Assembly (NCBI GenBank): GCA_040385525.1
Contig: JAZKHE010000007.1
Coordinates: forward strand, 115,683-179,682
DNA from: JAZKHE01 sp040385525
Lineage (GTDB): Bacteria > Bacteroidota > Bacteroidia > UBA4408
DNA: 64,000 nucleotides
Reading direction: 5' to 3'
A program made the translations under genes and the position numbers. Every line of letters begins with the position of its first letter. Position 1 is the first letter of the stretch. Of this stretch, positions 50,279-59,653 are shown piece by piece. Below the pieces are notes generated by a model. The model had not been told where the DNA came from and searched no databases. It saw nothing but the letters and a program-made list of their open reading frames with translations.

Positions 50279-50899
50279 TTATTTGTTTATTTCTTCTGTC
50301 AATTCTAAAGAATTATTTAGTTTAGCTCCTGTAAGCTCAACCATTTTTGTTGCTAAATCAATTGCTTTATCTTTTGACCAAGGAGTCAAAAAAACAATTG
50401 TTTTTCTATCTTTAAAACAAATAGATACTTCGGGATAATGCTGAATAGCTGTTTCACCCTGCTTTAACGCTCTTTTTTGATACGATAAAGGCAAACGACC
50501 TCTTTGGTTTGAAATGTATTCTGCTCTTATTTCTAAAATAGAATCGAACTTATATTCAATATCCTTTTTAATTTTTCCAAAAACAGTTTTTATGATGTTA
50601 ATTTTTTTGGAGTGTTTGTAAATTCTAACTTCGTTTCTGGTTATGATTAGTTTGATACTAAAAACAAAAAAAAACAAAAACATTATAGCTAAGGTGGCTG
50701 ACGCAGTATAGTTTTTCTCTAAAAAAATATAATACACGAATGCAGCCAATACAAATGAAGACAATAAAAACGCTATGCCTTTAAAAGTTGAATTGGCTGT
50801 ATTGCTATATATTTCACACTCAAAATCTTCGCTTATAAATTTAACTTTATAAGCAAGCGTAGTATCTAAATCTAATGTAGAATCGCCAAGATGTCGCAT
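50279..50899 (-). CDS. Hypothetical membrane protein with PH-like tail, 206 residues
   Basis: Two helices lie near 42-85 (IAFLLSSFVLAAFVYYIFLE and ASATLAIMFLFFFVFSIKLI), with a short N-terminal soluble strand region before them (YKVKFISEDFECEIYSN). The C-terminal domain has beta strands (VRIYKHSKKINIIKTVFGKI, FDSILEIRAEYISNQRGRLP) and a last helix DKAIDLATKMVELTGAKLN. It resembles the following gene in layout and last helix. They could form a heteromeric membrane complex. No function is known. The upstream region ends at the terminator of the next gene run. Confidence 0.72.
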   Translation of the reverse strand: MRHLGDSTLDLDTTLAYKVKFISEDFECEIYSNTANSTFKGIAFLLSSFVLAAFVYYIFLEKNYTASATLAIMFLFFFVFSIKLIITRNEVRIYKHSKKINIIKTVFGKIKKDIEYKFDSILEIRAEYISNQRGRLPLSYQKRALKQGETAIQHYPEVSICFKDRKTIVFLTPWSKDKAIDLATKMVELTGAKLNNSLELTEEINK

Positions 50900-50927
50900 C
50901 GTTATTTTTAATTTATCTAAATGTATA

Positions 50928-50962
50928 AAAAAAGCCCGGAATATTAATTTCGGGCTTTTAAT
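50928..50962. terminator. Bidirectional hairpin between 50279-50899 and 50978-52645
   Basis: AAAAGCCCG and CGGGCTTTT form the stem with further pairing inside and A- and T-tracts at the ends. On the minus strand it follows the gene at 50978-52645. Confidence 0.9.
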
Positions 50963-50977
50963 TTATTTTATAGTTTA

Positions 50978-52645
50978 TTATTTAGAAACATCTACTCTAC
51001 TTAACATTATTTTGTCGCCTTTAATATTTTCGCCTGCTGTAAAAATAAAATTTCCCATTTTAACAACATATCCTGCGTTTTCAAAAAGATAATATTCATC
51101 TTTCTTTTCGCGCCCCAATGCTTTAAGCTCCGACATTTCTCCTGTTTCATTATTTATTGTGCAAATGTCTAATCCTCTTTTAGCAAAACAAATCGTAGTT
51201 TTCTCACCAACTAATTCAGCCATACCACCACTTCCATCTGCATCTTTTGCTTCTGCTGTATAGGTTTTACATTTAACAAGTTTTGTAGAACGCATAAACC
51301 AGTAAGTAAATTTACCATCACCAGAAGTAGCAAAATAATTTTGAATTGGCTCTGCCCATTTTTCTGCACCTTCAGTTCCTTTACTTCCATCTGCAGTTAA
51401 AATAACATTGTAGTATTTTTTAAACACACCATTTGCATCAAATTTAAACATGTAATTTGTATTGAATTTTTTCTCCAATCCATCTTGACAAATTAATAAA
51501 ACTTCTCCCTTATCGTTAAACTCAAGTGAGTTAATTTGAAATGCTTTTCCGTCAAAAACAACAGCCTTTTTTTGGTTTGTTGGTTTAGCTTGATTTGAAG
51601 CTAAATCTTTGATTGCTGGTGAAGAAATAAAGTCTAATTTTCCTTTTGTTATTTTACAAATTTGAAGATTTGTCATTGCTGCTTTAGCTTTGTATGTTTC
51701 ATAATAATACTTTTTCTCTGGTGATTTAGTAATAGCACCTCCGTACATGTAAACTGAGCCATCTTTTTCTAATGCAGAACTAATTTGCCAACAATTTGAA
51801 GGCGAATCAAATTCAAATCTTTCTAAAACTTTTCCAGCAGGAGAAATTCTAACGTAAGTTAATAATGTTGGTTTTACATCTGGAAAAGTTTTGTTAACAG
51901 CTGGTGCAAATACCATTATCCAATCACGAGTTAACTCAAATTCATCAGCGTCTTTTAAGTCTTTTAATGGAGCACTATATATTGAAATATAAGGACGTTT
52001 AAAATTAATTGAATCGGTAACGGTTACGTTTCCTTCAACATCGCAACGTAAAATATCATAATACATTGTCATGTTAGCAGTTTTCTTTTTGTGTTTACCC
52101 GATAAAACTAAAACTGATTTATCTTGCAAAACATCATATTTGTATCCCCATGTATACTTCTCATCTTCCGCTGTTTTTGGTGTAATTTTATCTAATAATT
52201 TTTCAGATACTTGGTAACGCATTGTTAACCAATTAAATCTTCGAGCAACTTCTTTTTTCTTAAAAGCAATTTTCATTGGAATTGCAAAAACAGGTACTGC
52301 ATCTACAGTAATATAAGAAATATCTTCTTTTATTTTACCTCCTCTACTTCTTACTAATTTTTCTTTTTCAACTTCAACTTGTTCAGTGCTGAGCAATTCT
52401 AAGTCTTTATTATAAGTGTATACTTCACTTCGTATTTTATTACCAGCAAACATTTTTTCTGGTAAAATATAAATTAACTCAACTATTCCTTTTTCTTCAT
52501 TAAAATCGATTGAACTTAAATCGCCTTTTCTTGCTTTTTTTGATACATCGTGTGTTTTTTCTAGCACTTGTAATTGTGCAAATGTTTTAAAACTAATAGT
52601 AAAAAAAGCTACTGATAGTAATAAAATGTAAATTTTGTTTTTCAT
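50978..52645 (-). CDS. Secreted protein of unknown function, 555 residues
   Basis: This 555-residue exported protein has a signal peptide (ending FKTFAQ at about 23). The mature part is beta-rich. It holds repeated short strand pairs that look like a beta-propeller or solute-binding solenoid: TWGYKYDVLQDKSVLVLSGK, PTLLTYVRISPAGKVLERFE, EDGSVYMYGGAITKSPE in the form LEKDGSVYMYGG, and SLEFNDKGEVLLICQDG. There is no lipobox and no known catalytic motif. It lies next to another secreted protein (52681). The two are separated by 35 bases and are probably cotranscribed. Confidence 0.8.
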   Translation of the reverse strand: MKNKIYILLLSVAFFTISFKTFAQLQVLEKTHDVSKKARKGDLSSIDFNEEKGIVELIYILPEKMFAGNKIRSEVYTYNKDLELLSTEQVEVEKEKLVRSRGGKIKEDISYITVDAVPVFAIPMKIAFKKKEVARRFNWLTMRYQVSEKLLDKITPKTAEDEKYTWGYKYDVLQDKSVLVLSGKHKKKTANMTMYYDILRCDVEGNVTVTDSINFKRPYISIYSAPLKDLKDADEFELTRDWIMVFAPAVNKTFPDVKPTLLTYVRISPAGKVLERFEFDSPSNCWQISSALEKDGSVYMYGGAITKSPEKKYYYETYKAKAAMTNLQICKITKGKLDFISSPAIKDLASNQAKPTNQKKAVVFDGKAFQINSLEFNDKGEVLLICQDGLEKKFNTNYMFKFDANGVFKKYYNVILTADGSKGTEGAEKWAEPIQNYFATSGDGKFTYWFMRSTKLVKCKTYTAEAKDADGSGGMAELVGEKTTICFAKRGLDICTINNETGEMSELKALGREKKDEYYLFENAGYVVKMGNFIFTAGENIKGDKIMLSRVDVSK

Positions 52646-52680
52646 AAGTTTAGTTTTAAATTAATTTATTCAGTTAAAAT

Positions 52681-53568
52681 TTAGTCCGCAATAGTAATAT
52701 ATACATCTTCTTCGTCTCCTTCGCTAGCAAAGTAAAAACCAAGTTTTATTCCAATAGTTGTGCTGCCGTTAAAGCCGCTGTAAATACCAGAACCGTATCT
52801 ATCATATACTTGCGATTGCGATGAAAATCTTTTCTTAAAAAAAGGTGTGGCATATAAACCTAAACCTTTTCCAAAACAAATTGTACTTTCAAAATCAATT
52901 TCTTTTCCTTGAAAATATAAAATATCACTATTACTACCTTTACACCAATTAAACATTAAATGATTTTGCATAACCAGTTTTCCAAAAGCTAAATTAGCAT
53001 GCACACCCAAACCTACAGCTCTAATATTATCTTCAGAAAAAGTAAAACCAATTGGCATTTTTAATGTACCCGCAGTTAAAGGATCGTATTCGCCAAAAGT
53101 GCCAACACGCGATAGTTTATATTGAAATCCGCCATAAATTCCTTTGCCACCAAAGGCAAGTTTCATATTCAAAATATCGTAATCTATTGCAGATATTGGC
53201 GTTACACCATTGCTAGCTGTTTTTTTAAAATCAGAAAACATCCAATCGTATTCTAAACTTTTGTTAGCGCCAAAATTTACAATAGCATTAACCATTCCAT
53301 CTAAATTGGCTTCGTAAAAAACGTGCTCAGAAAAACGACCATACCAAATTTCGTAATTTGATAAAGAAATTTTATCGTTAAATTCTTCATCTAAAACATA
53401 TTGACCCATTGTATTAACCATTGTATAGGTGCGGTAAGCTCCATTAAAATTTTCGGTACCTAATCTATATCCAACGCGCAAAACTTGGTCTTGCACAAAA
53501 GGCTGTGCACTTACACCAAAGTGCTGCAAAATAAAAATAAGGCTAAAGAATTTTAAAAACTTGTTCAT
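52681..53568 (-). CDS. Secreted beta-rich protein, 295 residues
   Basis: This is a 295-residue protein with a signal peptide (ending HFGVSAQP). The mature chain is rich in aromatic and glycine strands (LGTENFNGAYRTYTMVNTMG, AFGGKGIYGGFQYKLSRVGT, IYSGFNGSTTIGIKLGFYFA) typical of an outer-membrane barrel or barrel-like periplasmic protein. It ends with an acidic tail EGDEEDVYITIAD after the last amphipathic strand, so the C-terminal aromatic residue expected of a simple barrel is not the last residue. Family unknown. It leads the two-gene run with 50978. Confidence 0.78.
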   Translation of the reverse strand: MNKFLKFFSLIFILQHFGVSAQPFVQDQVLRVGYRLGTENFNGAYRTYTMVNTMGQYVLDEEFNDKISLSNYEIWYGRFSEHVFYEANLDGMVNAIVNFGANKSLEYDWMFSDFKKTASNGVTPISAIDYDILNMKLAFGGKGIYGGFQYKLSRVGTFGEYDPLTAGTLKMPIGFTFSEDNIRAVGLGVHANLAFGKLVMQNHLMFNWCKGSNSDILYFQGKEIDFESTICFGKGLGLYATPFFKKRFSSQSQVYDRYGSGIYSGFNGSTTIGIKLGFYFASEGDEEDVYITIAD

Positions 53569-53673
53569 GGTCAGTAATTTTAATTATGACCAAATGTAGA
53601 CCTATAATGTTTGAGTAAAAATTTATTTTTTAGAATATCTTACTCTTTTGAATGTTTGAGTAAAAACACTTAG

Positions 53674-54624
53674 CTAAAAAAATAGTGGATGAAATTTTAA
53701 TCCATCAATTTTATTGTACTCCAAAGCTGGCATTGGGATTTTTAAAAAGCCAAACAAAGCTAAAGCAGAATTAAGTGTTTTGTACTTTGTTTTTATTTTT
53801 GCTAAATTAATATCTAATCCTAAATAAACTTGTCGGTATCTTTCAAATGTTGGATAGGCTAATCCTGTTTTGGCATCTATTAAAGGGTTTTCGTGCCCTC
53901 CAATCATTCCGTTTGCACCGTAACCAATTGCTACATTTATCCATTTAGGAAATTTAGTTTCACCTTTTATTAAATTAGCTGGACCAAATGATAACCAATA
54001 GTTTTGTGCGTTATAATCTTTAAACATTTGTTCTAAACGCGTACTACCCAATAAATTAGGACGATACTGTGCATAGGTTGATGTTTTGTAAGAATATTTT
54101 ATTTCCACTTTAGTTTCGTTCCACAACAAATTTTGTGATAATACCATTGCAGAACCAATTGTATTGGCAGCAAAATCGCCCAGTGAAAAGCCCCAACCAG
54201 AAGAAAAACCATCCATTATTTCTATTCCTAATAAATAAAAAGAGCCTGCAAAACTTCCGTACCAAATTGCTTTTTTATTATCTACTCCGCTCCAGCGTAA
54301 CATATAAACACTTATTTTTCCTAATTTATAAGTACTGAACGAATGTCCTATTTTATCCATTTGCAACCACTCTTTGTTATCATCAAACAAATGAAATGCT
54401 TCGCGAGGATAATCTTTATACCACAACTGATTTAAACCTACAAACGAAGCTGCCATTGCAGTGCCAGTAACCGAAGTAAAACCAATTGTTCTGGCTTTGT
54501 TATACGTTGGAGAAAATTTAAATAATGTAACGCTATCTTTTTTAGCTATTAAGGCATACACATTGGGGTTAGCAAAAAATAATGCAAACAAAAAAAGTAA
54601 AATAATGCGCGTTGATTTATTCAA
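53674..54624 (-). CDS. DUF2279-like envelope protein, probable TTG start
   Basis: This 316-residue product has the YfiM/DUF2279 pattern: MDKIGHSFSTYKLGK then GSFAGSFYLLGIEIMDGFSS and WGFSLGDFAANTIGSA. Several short hydrophobic stretches and a signal-like start (STRIILLFLFALFFANPNVY) place it in the envelope. The frame is open up to ATG 54708, but that would overlap the phosphohexomutase end and translate through its terminator hairpin. TTG at 54622-54624 gives a signal peptide straight away and is preferred. Function is unknown; related YfiM is an E. coli lipoprotein of unknown role. Confidence 0.75.
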   Translation of the reverse strand: MNKSTRIILLFLFALFFANPNVYALIAKKDSVTLFKFSPTYNKARTIGFTSVTGTAMAASFVGLNQLWYKDYPREAFHLFDDNKEWLQMDKIGHSFSTYKLGKISVYMLRWSGVDNKKAIWYGSFAGSFYLLGIEIMDGFSSGWGFSLGDFAANTIGSAMVLSQNLLWNETKVEIKYSYKTSTYAQYRPNLLGSTRLEQMFKDYNAQNYWLSFGPANLIKGETKFPKWINVAIGYGANGMIGGHENPLIDAKTGLAYPTFERYRQVYLGLDINLAKIKTKYKTLNSALALFGFLKIPMPALEYNKIDGLKFHPLFF

Positions 54625-54630
54625 AACTAT

Positions 54631-54664
54631 AAAAAAATAAAAGCTACCGAATTGGTAGCTTTTG
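54631..54664 (-). terminator. Terminator of the phosphohexomutase gene
   Basis: On the minus strand AAAGCTACC and GGTAGCTTT form the stem around AATTC, followed by TTTTATTTTTTT. It lies 16 bases after the pgm stop and directly ahead of the TTG start of the next gene. Confidence 0.9.
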
Positions 54665-54679
54665 CTGTGATTAACTTTA

Positions 54680-56086
54680 TTAAGATAACAGTGTTTTTTT
54701 AACAGCATCTAACATTTTAAATGCGTTTTCTTTAGTGCTACTTTCTGCGTAAGTTCTTAAAACGGGCTCTGTTCCTGATGCACGAATCATAATCCATTCG
54801 TTATCATTCATAAAATATTTCCAGCCATCTAAGTCTTCCATACGCGCTACTTTGTAATCGCCAAATGCTTTGTAAGCATTGCTTTTGCAGTTAGCTAAAA
54901 CTTTTTGTTTTACTTCTTCGCTAATTTTTAAATCAGAACGTTCAAAAGAAAAAGGTCCAGTAATTTCGTAAACTTCTTTTATTAAGTCTTTTAAAGATTT
55001 GCCAGACTTAGCCATAAATTCCCAAATAATTAAACCCATCCAAATACCATCACGCTCAGGAATATGTCCTGCTACTGCAATACCACCACTTTCTTCGCCA
55101 CCAACTAAAACATCTTCTTTTAACATAATTCCGCAAATATGTTTAAATCCAATTTGCACAACATCTAATGGTAAACCATAATGTTTACACATGTTGTTTA
55201 TTTTTACTGTTGTAGAAAAAGCAGTACAAACTTTACCTTTTTGACCTTTGTATTTTACTAAATAGTGAATTAGTAAAAGTATAATATGGTGCGAATCAAC
55301 AAAGTTCCCTTCGTTATCATACAAACCAATTCTATCGGCATCGCCATCGGTAACTAAACCGCAATCAATATCTCCAGCAATTTTAATTAACTCAGAAAAC
55401 TCTGTTAAATTTTTATGTATAGGTTCTGGTGCTTGTCCATCAAAACCTGGATTGTGTTCGCAATGTAAAAAAGTAATATCTGGAAATAATCTACGCATAA
55501 CGTTCTGTCCAGCTCCGTACATTGCATCGTATGCAAATTCCATTTTTGAATTACGAATCGCATCTAAATCAAAATTAGCTTCTACGTGTTTAACGTACAT
55601 ATCTTCTAAATCAGTATAAACTAATTTGCCTTCTTTTTCAGCTGTTGCTAAATCAATAGTTTCGTAGTTAAAAGTTAATTTATCAGCAATAGCATTTTCT
55701 ATTTCTAAAACATTTTCTTCTAACAAAGGTCCACCATAAGAACCTTTAAGCTTAAAACCATTGTATGCAGGCGGATTGTGGCTTGCTGTAATAATAATTC
55801 CTAATGAAGTTTTATGATTTACAGCTCCTAAAGAAATCATTGGTGTTGAAACAAAACCTTTAGCCAAAAACACTTTTACACCATGGTGCAACATTACTTT
55901 AGTAACTGTTTCGGCAAACAACTCACCTGCAAAACGGCAGTCGTGACCAACTACAACACTGGGTGCGTTATTATTCTTTTTTATCCATAAAGCTGTTGCA
56001 TCGGCAACTCGTGCTACATTTTCTGCAGTAAACTCTTGAGCAATTATTGCTCTCCAACCATCGGTTCCAAATTTAATTTTAGTCAT
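54680..56086 (-). CDS. Phosphoglucomutase/phosphomannomutase family enzyme
   Basis: This 468-residue alpha-D-phosphohexomutase interconverts hexose 1- and 6-phosphates for cell-envelope sugar synthesis. The four domains are in order: GTDGWRAIIAQEFTAENVAR at the start, the phosphoserine loop IITASHNPPAYNGFKLKGSY near 100, the metal loop LVTDGDADRIGLYDNEGN near 245, the sugar loop GGEESGGIAVAGHIPERDG near 330, and the phosphate site MIRASGTEPVLRTYAESST near 440. Specificity (glucose, mannose or glucosamine) cannot be fixed. It is a monocistronic unit with a terminator. Confidence 0.95.
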   Translation of the reverse strand: MTKIKFGTDGWRAIIAQEFTAENVARVADATALWIKKNNNAPSVVVGHDCRFAGELFAETVTKVMLHHGVKVFLAKGFVSTPMISLGAVNHKTSLGIIITASHNPPAYNGFKLKGSYGGPLLEENVLEIENAIADKLTFNYETIDLATAEKEGKLVYTDLEDMYVKHVEANFDLDAIRNSKMEFAYDAMYGAGQNVMRRLFPDITFLHCEHNPGFDGQAPEPIHKNLTEFSELIKIAGDIDCGLVTDGDADRIGLYDNEGNFVDSHHIILLLIHYLVKYKGQKGKVCTAFSTTVKINNMCKHYGLPLDVVQIGFKHICGIMLKEDVLVGGEESGGIAVAGHIPERDGIWMGLIIWEFMAKSGKSLKDLIKEVYEITGPFSFERSDLKISEEVKQKVLANCKSNAYKAFGDYKVARMEDLDGWKYFMNDNEWIMIRASGTEPVLRTYAESSTKENAFKMLDAVKKTLLS

Positions 56087-56145
56087 ATTTTTTTTGAATA
56101 GTAATTTCTAATAAACGAATAGCAAATATAAAAAAACAAACAGAA

Positions 56146-57222
56146 TTATCGCATTATTTTACGCTTATTCATTGCTTGTTGAAACTTACGTGCATTGGCA
56201 TTGTGTTGTTCAGTCGATTTCGCAAAATTATGAGAGCCCGAAAAGTCTTCTTTTGCGCAGAAATAGATGTATTCGTGTCGTTTGTAATTTAACACTGCAT
56301 CTATTGATGAAGCAGAAGGCAAACAAATTGGTCCAGGGGGCAAACCTTTGTATTTGTAAGTATTATAGGGCGAATCGTATTTTAAATGTTCTAACAAAAC
56401 TCTTCTAATAGTGTAATCGCCAATGGCATAAATTACTGTAGGATCGGCTTGCAAAAGCATTCCTTTATTTAAACGATTAATATAAACACCAGCAATAGTA
56501 GGCTTTTCTGAACTAACCAAAGATTCTTGCTGCACGATTGAAGCCAAAATGGCTACTTCAGTTTGACTTAAACCAATGCTGTTTGCTTTTTGTTTGCGTT
56601 CGTCTGTCCAAAAGGCTTTGTACTCTTTTGTCATGCGTTTCATAAACTCTTCTGCACTGGTATTCCAAAAAAACTCGTAGGTATTTGGAATAAAAACTGC
56701 TAAAATATTTTCGGGCGTAAAACCAATTTTATTGGTGTACTCGTCAGAGTTCAAAAAATCAATTAAATCAGTAGAATCGGCTTCTATATTGCGACAAGCT
56801 CTGCCAGCTAAATCTTCTTTGTAGCGCGCATTACTAAAAATTACTTTTACTGGTTCTTGATTTCCTGAGCGTAATAAATTAATTAATTCATTATTACTCA
56901 TATTTGTTTTTAACTTGTAACGACCAGGTTTTACAGCGTTTTTATATTTTTTTTTATCGGCTAACCATTCAAAAGAAGTACGATTTACGATGTAATTATT
57001 TTCATATAAATCAGTTAAAACAGTATTAAAATCTGAACCTGTTTTAATATAAAAATAAGTTGATTTTTTTCCGTTTAAAGTTACATTAGGCTTGTAAATT
57101 GCCTTATAGCCGTAATAAGCAGCAAATCCGCCACCAACTATTGCTATAAATAAAAAAGAAAAAATTACTTTTTTAATAAAGCCTGATTTTTTTTTTGTTT
57201 TAGTCTCTTGTTTTTTAGCCAT
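56146..57222 (-). CDS. mltG: Endolytic murein transglycosylase MltG
   Basis: MltG cuts nascent peptidoglycan strands in the periplasm and sets glycan length. The 358-residue protein has a basic cytoplasmic start and one membrane helix at about 16-42 (VIFSFLFIAIVGGGFAAYYG). A LysM-like segment follows, then the YceG domain with LASIVQQESLVSSEKPTIAG carrying the catalytic Glu, VYINRLNKGMLLQADPTVIY and GLPPGPICLPSASSIDAVLN. Length is standard. It overlaps prmC by one base (TAATG), so translation is coupled. Confidence 0.96.
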   Translation of the reverse strand: MAKKQETKTKKKSGFIKKVIFSFLFIAIVGGGFAAYYGYKAIYKPNVTLNGKKSTYFYIKTGSDFNTVLTDLYENNYIVNRTSFEWLADKKKYKNAVKPGRYKLKTNMSNNELINLLRSGNQEPVKVIFSNARYKEDLAGRACRNIEADSTDLIDFLNSDEYTNKIGFTPENILAVFIPNTYEFFWNTSAEEFMKRMTKEYKAFWTDERKQKANSIGLSQTEVAILASIVQQESLVSSEKPTIAGVYINRLNKGMLLQADPTVIYAIGDYTIRRVLLEHLKYDSPYNTYKYKGLPPGPICLPSASSIDAVLNYKRHEYIYFCAKEDFSGSHNFAKSTEQHNANARKFQQAMNKRKIMR

Positions 57223-58094
57223 TATTTTTCACACTTAATCATTCTGTCTTTGCCTTGCAAATCTTTTCTAAGTTCAATGTTAGTAAATCCTTCTTTTTTA
57301 AGCAAATCTATTACATCATTTGCTAAGGCTTCGTTTATTTCAAAATAGAGTTTACCAGCTGTTTTAAGCACATTTTTAGCTTGCTGAGCAATAACTCTAT
57401 AAAACAATAAAGCATCTTCATCATCAACAAACAAAGCCAAATGCGGTTCGTAATCTAACACGTTGGCTTGCATCAAACTTTTTTCAGATTGTTTTACATA
57501 AGGCGGATTGCTTACGATTACATCTAAACTATTTGCTAGAAATTGCAATGAGAAATTGCTTTTTAAAACATCTAACTCAATAAAACTAACCTCTAATTTT
57601 AAATTGGTAGCATTTTGTTTTGCCATTTTAAGAGCTTCTACAGAAACATCAATTGCTGAAACGTTAGCCGTTTTTAAATTGTTTTTTATAGCCAATGCTA
57701 TGCAGCCACTTCCTGTGCAAACATCAACAATTACAAGATTGTTAATTGCTTTAACATCATTTAAAATCCATTGAACTAACAATTCGGTTTCGGGACGAGG
57801 AATTAAAACTGAATCGTTAACCAAAATTTTTAAATCATAAAACCAAGTGTAACCTAAAATATATTGAATTGGTCGATGTTTTTTTAAATCTTTTACAACA
57901 AAATTATATTTGAGTAATTCGCTTTCGCTTAAACGATTTTCTTTGTTTTGAAGCAAATCAATTCTAGAAAAATTATGAAAATGATTAAAACTTAAATAAA
58001 TAAATTGCTCTACTTCTTCTTTACCAAAAATGGCATCTAATTCTTCGTGAAAAAAATCGATTACTTGCTTTATTTGATTACCTCTTATTTTCAA
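57222..58094 (-). CDS. prmC: Release factor glutamine methyltransferase
   Basis: PrmC methylates the GGQ glutamine of peptide release factors 1 and 2 using SAM. The 290-residue protein has an N-terminal helical domain (about 1-95, QVIDFFHEELDAIFGKEEVE) and a Rossmann methyltransferase domain. The latter shows IPRPETELLVQWI, VIVDVCTGSGCIALAIKNNL (motif I) and the catalytic VIVSNPPYVKQSE (NPPY). YFEINEALANDVIDLLKKEG is the usual end. Length is normal. It is divergent from the SLC13-type transporter by 71 bases, and coupled to mltG. Confidence 0.97.
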   Translation of the reverse strand: MKIRGNQIKQVIDFFHEELDAIFGKEEVEQFIYLSFNHFHNFSRIDLLQNKENRLSESELLKYNFVVKDLKKHRPIQYILGYTWFYDLKILVNDSVLIPRPETELLVQWILNDVKAINNLVIVDVCTGSGCIALAIKNNLKTANVSAIDVSVEALKMAKQNATNLKLEVSFIELDVLKSNFSLQFLANSLDVIVSNPPYVKQSEKSLMQANVLDYEPHLALFVDDEDALLFYRVIAQQAKNVLKTAGKLYFEINEALANDVIDLLKKEGFTNIELRKDLQGKDRMIKCEK

Positions 58095-58165
58095 ACTAAA
58101 ATCTTATTGATAAATTTTACTACAATTTTACTAATTATTAATAAATTTAAGGAGAATTAACCTGA

Positions 58166-59644
58166 ATGAAAAAATACTTAAACTGGAATTCGATTAAAAT
58201 TTTATTAGGACCGCTCTCTTTTTTGCTGGTTTTAAACCTTAATTTATCACCAGATAATGTATTGGTTACACGTATGGCAGCCATAACTATATGGGTTGCT
58301 GTTTGGTGGCTACTCGAAGCTATTGAGCTTTCTGTAACCGCATTTATTCCTTTTATTTTAATTCCGTTATTAGGCATTAGCGATACCAAAACGGTTGCTT
58401 TTCAGTACATGGATCAAGTAATTTTTTTATTTATTGGTGGCTTTTTATTTTCGTTTGCACTCGAAAAATGGAATTTACACAAACGTATTTCGCTAAAAAT
58501 ATTGAGTTTGATAGGGAGTAAACCTAAAAATATTTTGCTGGGAATTATGCTTACCACATTTTTTATTTCGTTGTGGATATCAAACACGGCAACAACCATG
58601 ATGCTTTTAGCTGCTACACTTTCTATAATTCATAGTTTAAAAGCAAATATTGAAGACGAAAAAAATGTGCAAAAATTTGCAGCTTCACTATTAATTGGAC
58701 TTGCTTTTTCAGCTTCAATTGGAGGAATGGGAACATTAGTAGGCACGCCAACTAATATGATTTTTTATAGTTTTTATCAGGCAAAATTTCCTGATCTAAA
58801 TGACATGAATTTTATTAATTGGTCTAAAGTAGCTTTTCCTATAGCCGTAGTAATTTTAGCTGGCTGCTATTTGGTAATTTATTTTTTGTTGTTGAAAAAA
58901 GTAAAATTAAAAAACATTGAAAAAAGTTATTTTAAATCGGAATACAATAAACTAAGTTCTTGGTCGTATGAAGAAAAAATAATTGGACTATTATTTTTAA
59001 CAATGACCATCTTATGGTTTACACGAAACACAATAGACGTGGGCTTGTTTAAAATTATTGGTTGGAAAACATTCTTTACAAATACTGAATACATTCAAGA
59101 TAGCACTGTTGCCATTGCGATTGCTTTTTTACTTTTTTTAATCCCATCTAAAAACAAAAAAGAAGAAAGACTTTTAAGCTGGGAAGACGCAAAAAAATTA
59201 CCGCTAGGTATAATGCTTTTATTTGGAAGTGGCTTTGCATTAGCTAAAGGTTTTGATGAATCGGGTTTGAGCAATTGGCTAGCAGTACTTTTAATGCACG
59301 TTAAAGATGCTCCATTATTTATTTTAATATTATGTACTTGCCTTTTAATTGGTGTTATAAGCGAATTAGCTTCAAACGTGGCAAGCATTCAATTATCAAT
59401 TCCAATATTAATTGCTATACAGCAAAATGCAGATTTTCATCCCGCACTATTATTAGTACCAGCAACACTTGCTGCATCTGTAGGTTTTATGTTACCTGTT
59501 GCAACCGCAGCAAATACAATTGTTTTAGGCACACAACTAATTAACACCAAACAAATGATACGAGTTGGTTTTTGGGTTGATTTAATTGCTATATTCGTTA
59601 TAACGATTTTGAGTTATTTTTTAGGTCCGTTAATTTGGTATTAA
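58166..59644 (+). CDS. SLC13/DASS-family anion transporter
   Basis: This 492-residue sodium-coupled dicarboxylate or sulfate transporter has about eleven helices. The DASS motif appears twice: ISLWISNTATTMMLLAATLS in the first half (SNT) and the second-half SELASNVASIQLSIPILIAI (SNxAS). GTLVGTPTNMIFYSFYQAKF and LPVATAANTIVLGTQLINTK support this. A Shine-Dalgarno-like AAGGAG lies 11 bases before the ATG, unusual for this genome. Substrate (succinate, malate, citrate or sulfate) is not decided. It is ten bases ahead of the TPR-SpoIIE gene on the same strand. Confidence 0.93.
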   Translation: MKKYLNWNSIKILLGPLSFLLVLNLNLSPDNVLVTRMAAITIWVAVWWLLEAIELSVTAFIPFILIPLLGISDTKTVAFQYMDQVIFLFIGGFLFSFALEKWNLHKRISLKILSLIGSKPKNILLGIMLTTFFISLWISNTATTMMLLAATLSIIHSLKANIEDEKNVQKFAASLLIGLAFSASIGGMGTLVGTPTNMIFYSFYQAKFPDLNDMNFINWSKVAFPIAVVILAGCYLVIYFLLLKKVKLKNIEKSYFKSEYNKLSSWSYEEKIIGLLFLTMTILWFTRNTIDVGLFKIIGWKTFFTNTEYIQDSTVAIAIAFLLFLIPSKNKKEERLLSWEDAKKLPLGIMLLFGSGFALAKGFDESGLSNWLAVLLMHVKDAPLFILILCTCLLIGVISELASNVASIQLSIPILIAIQQNADFHPALLLVPATLAASVGFMLPVATAANTIVLGTQLINTKQMIRVGFWVDLIAIFVITILSYFLGPLIWY

Positions 59645-59653
59645 AACCACAGC

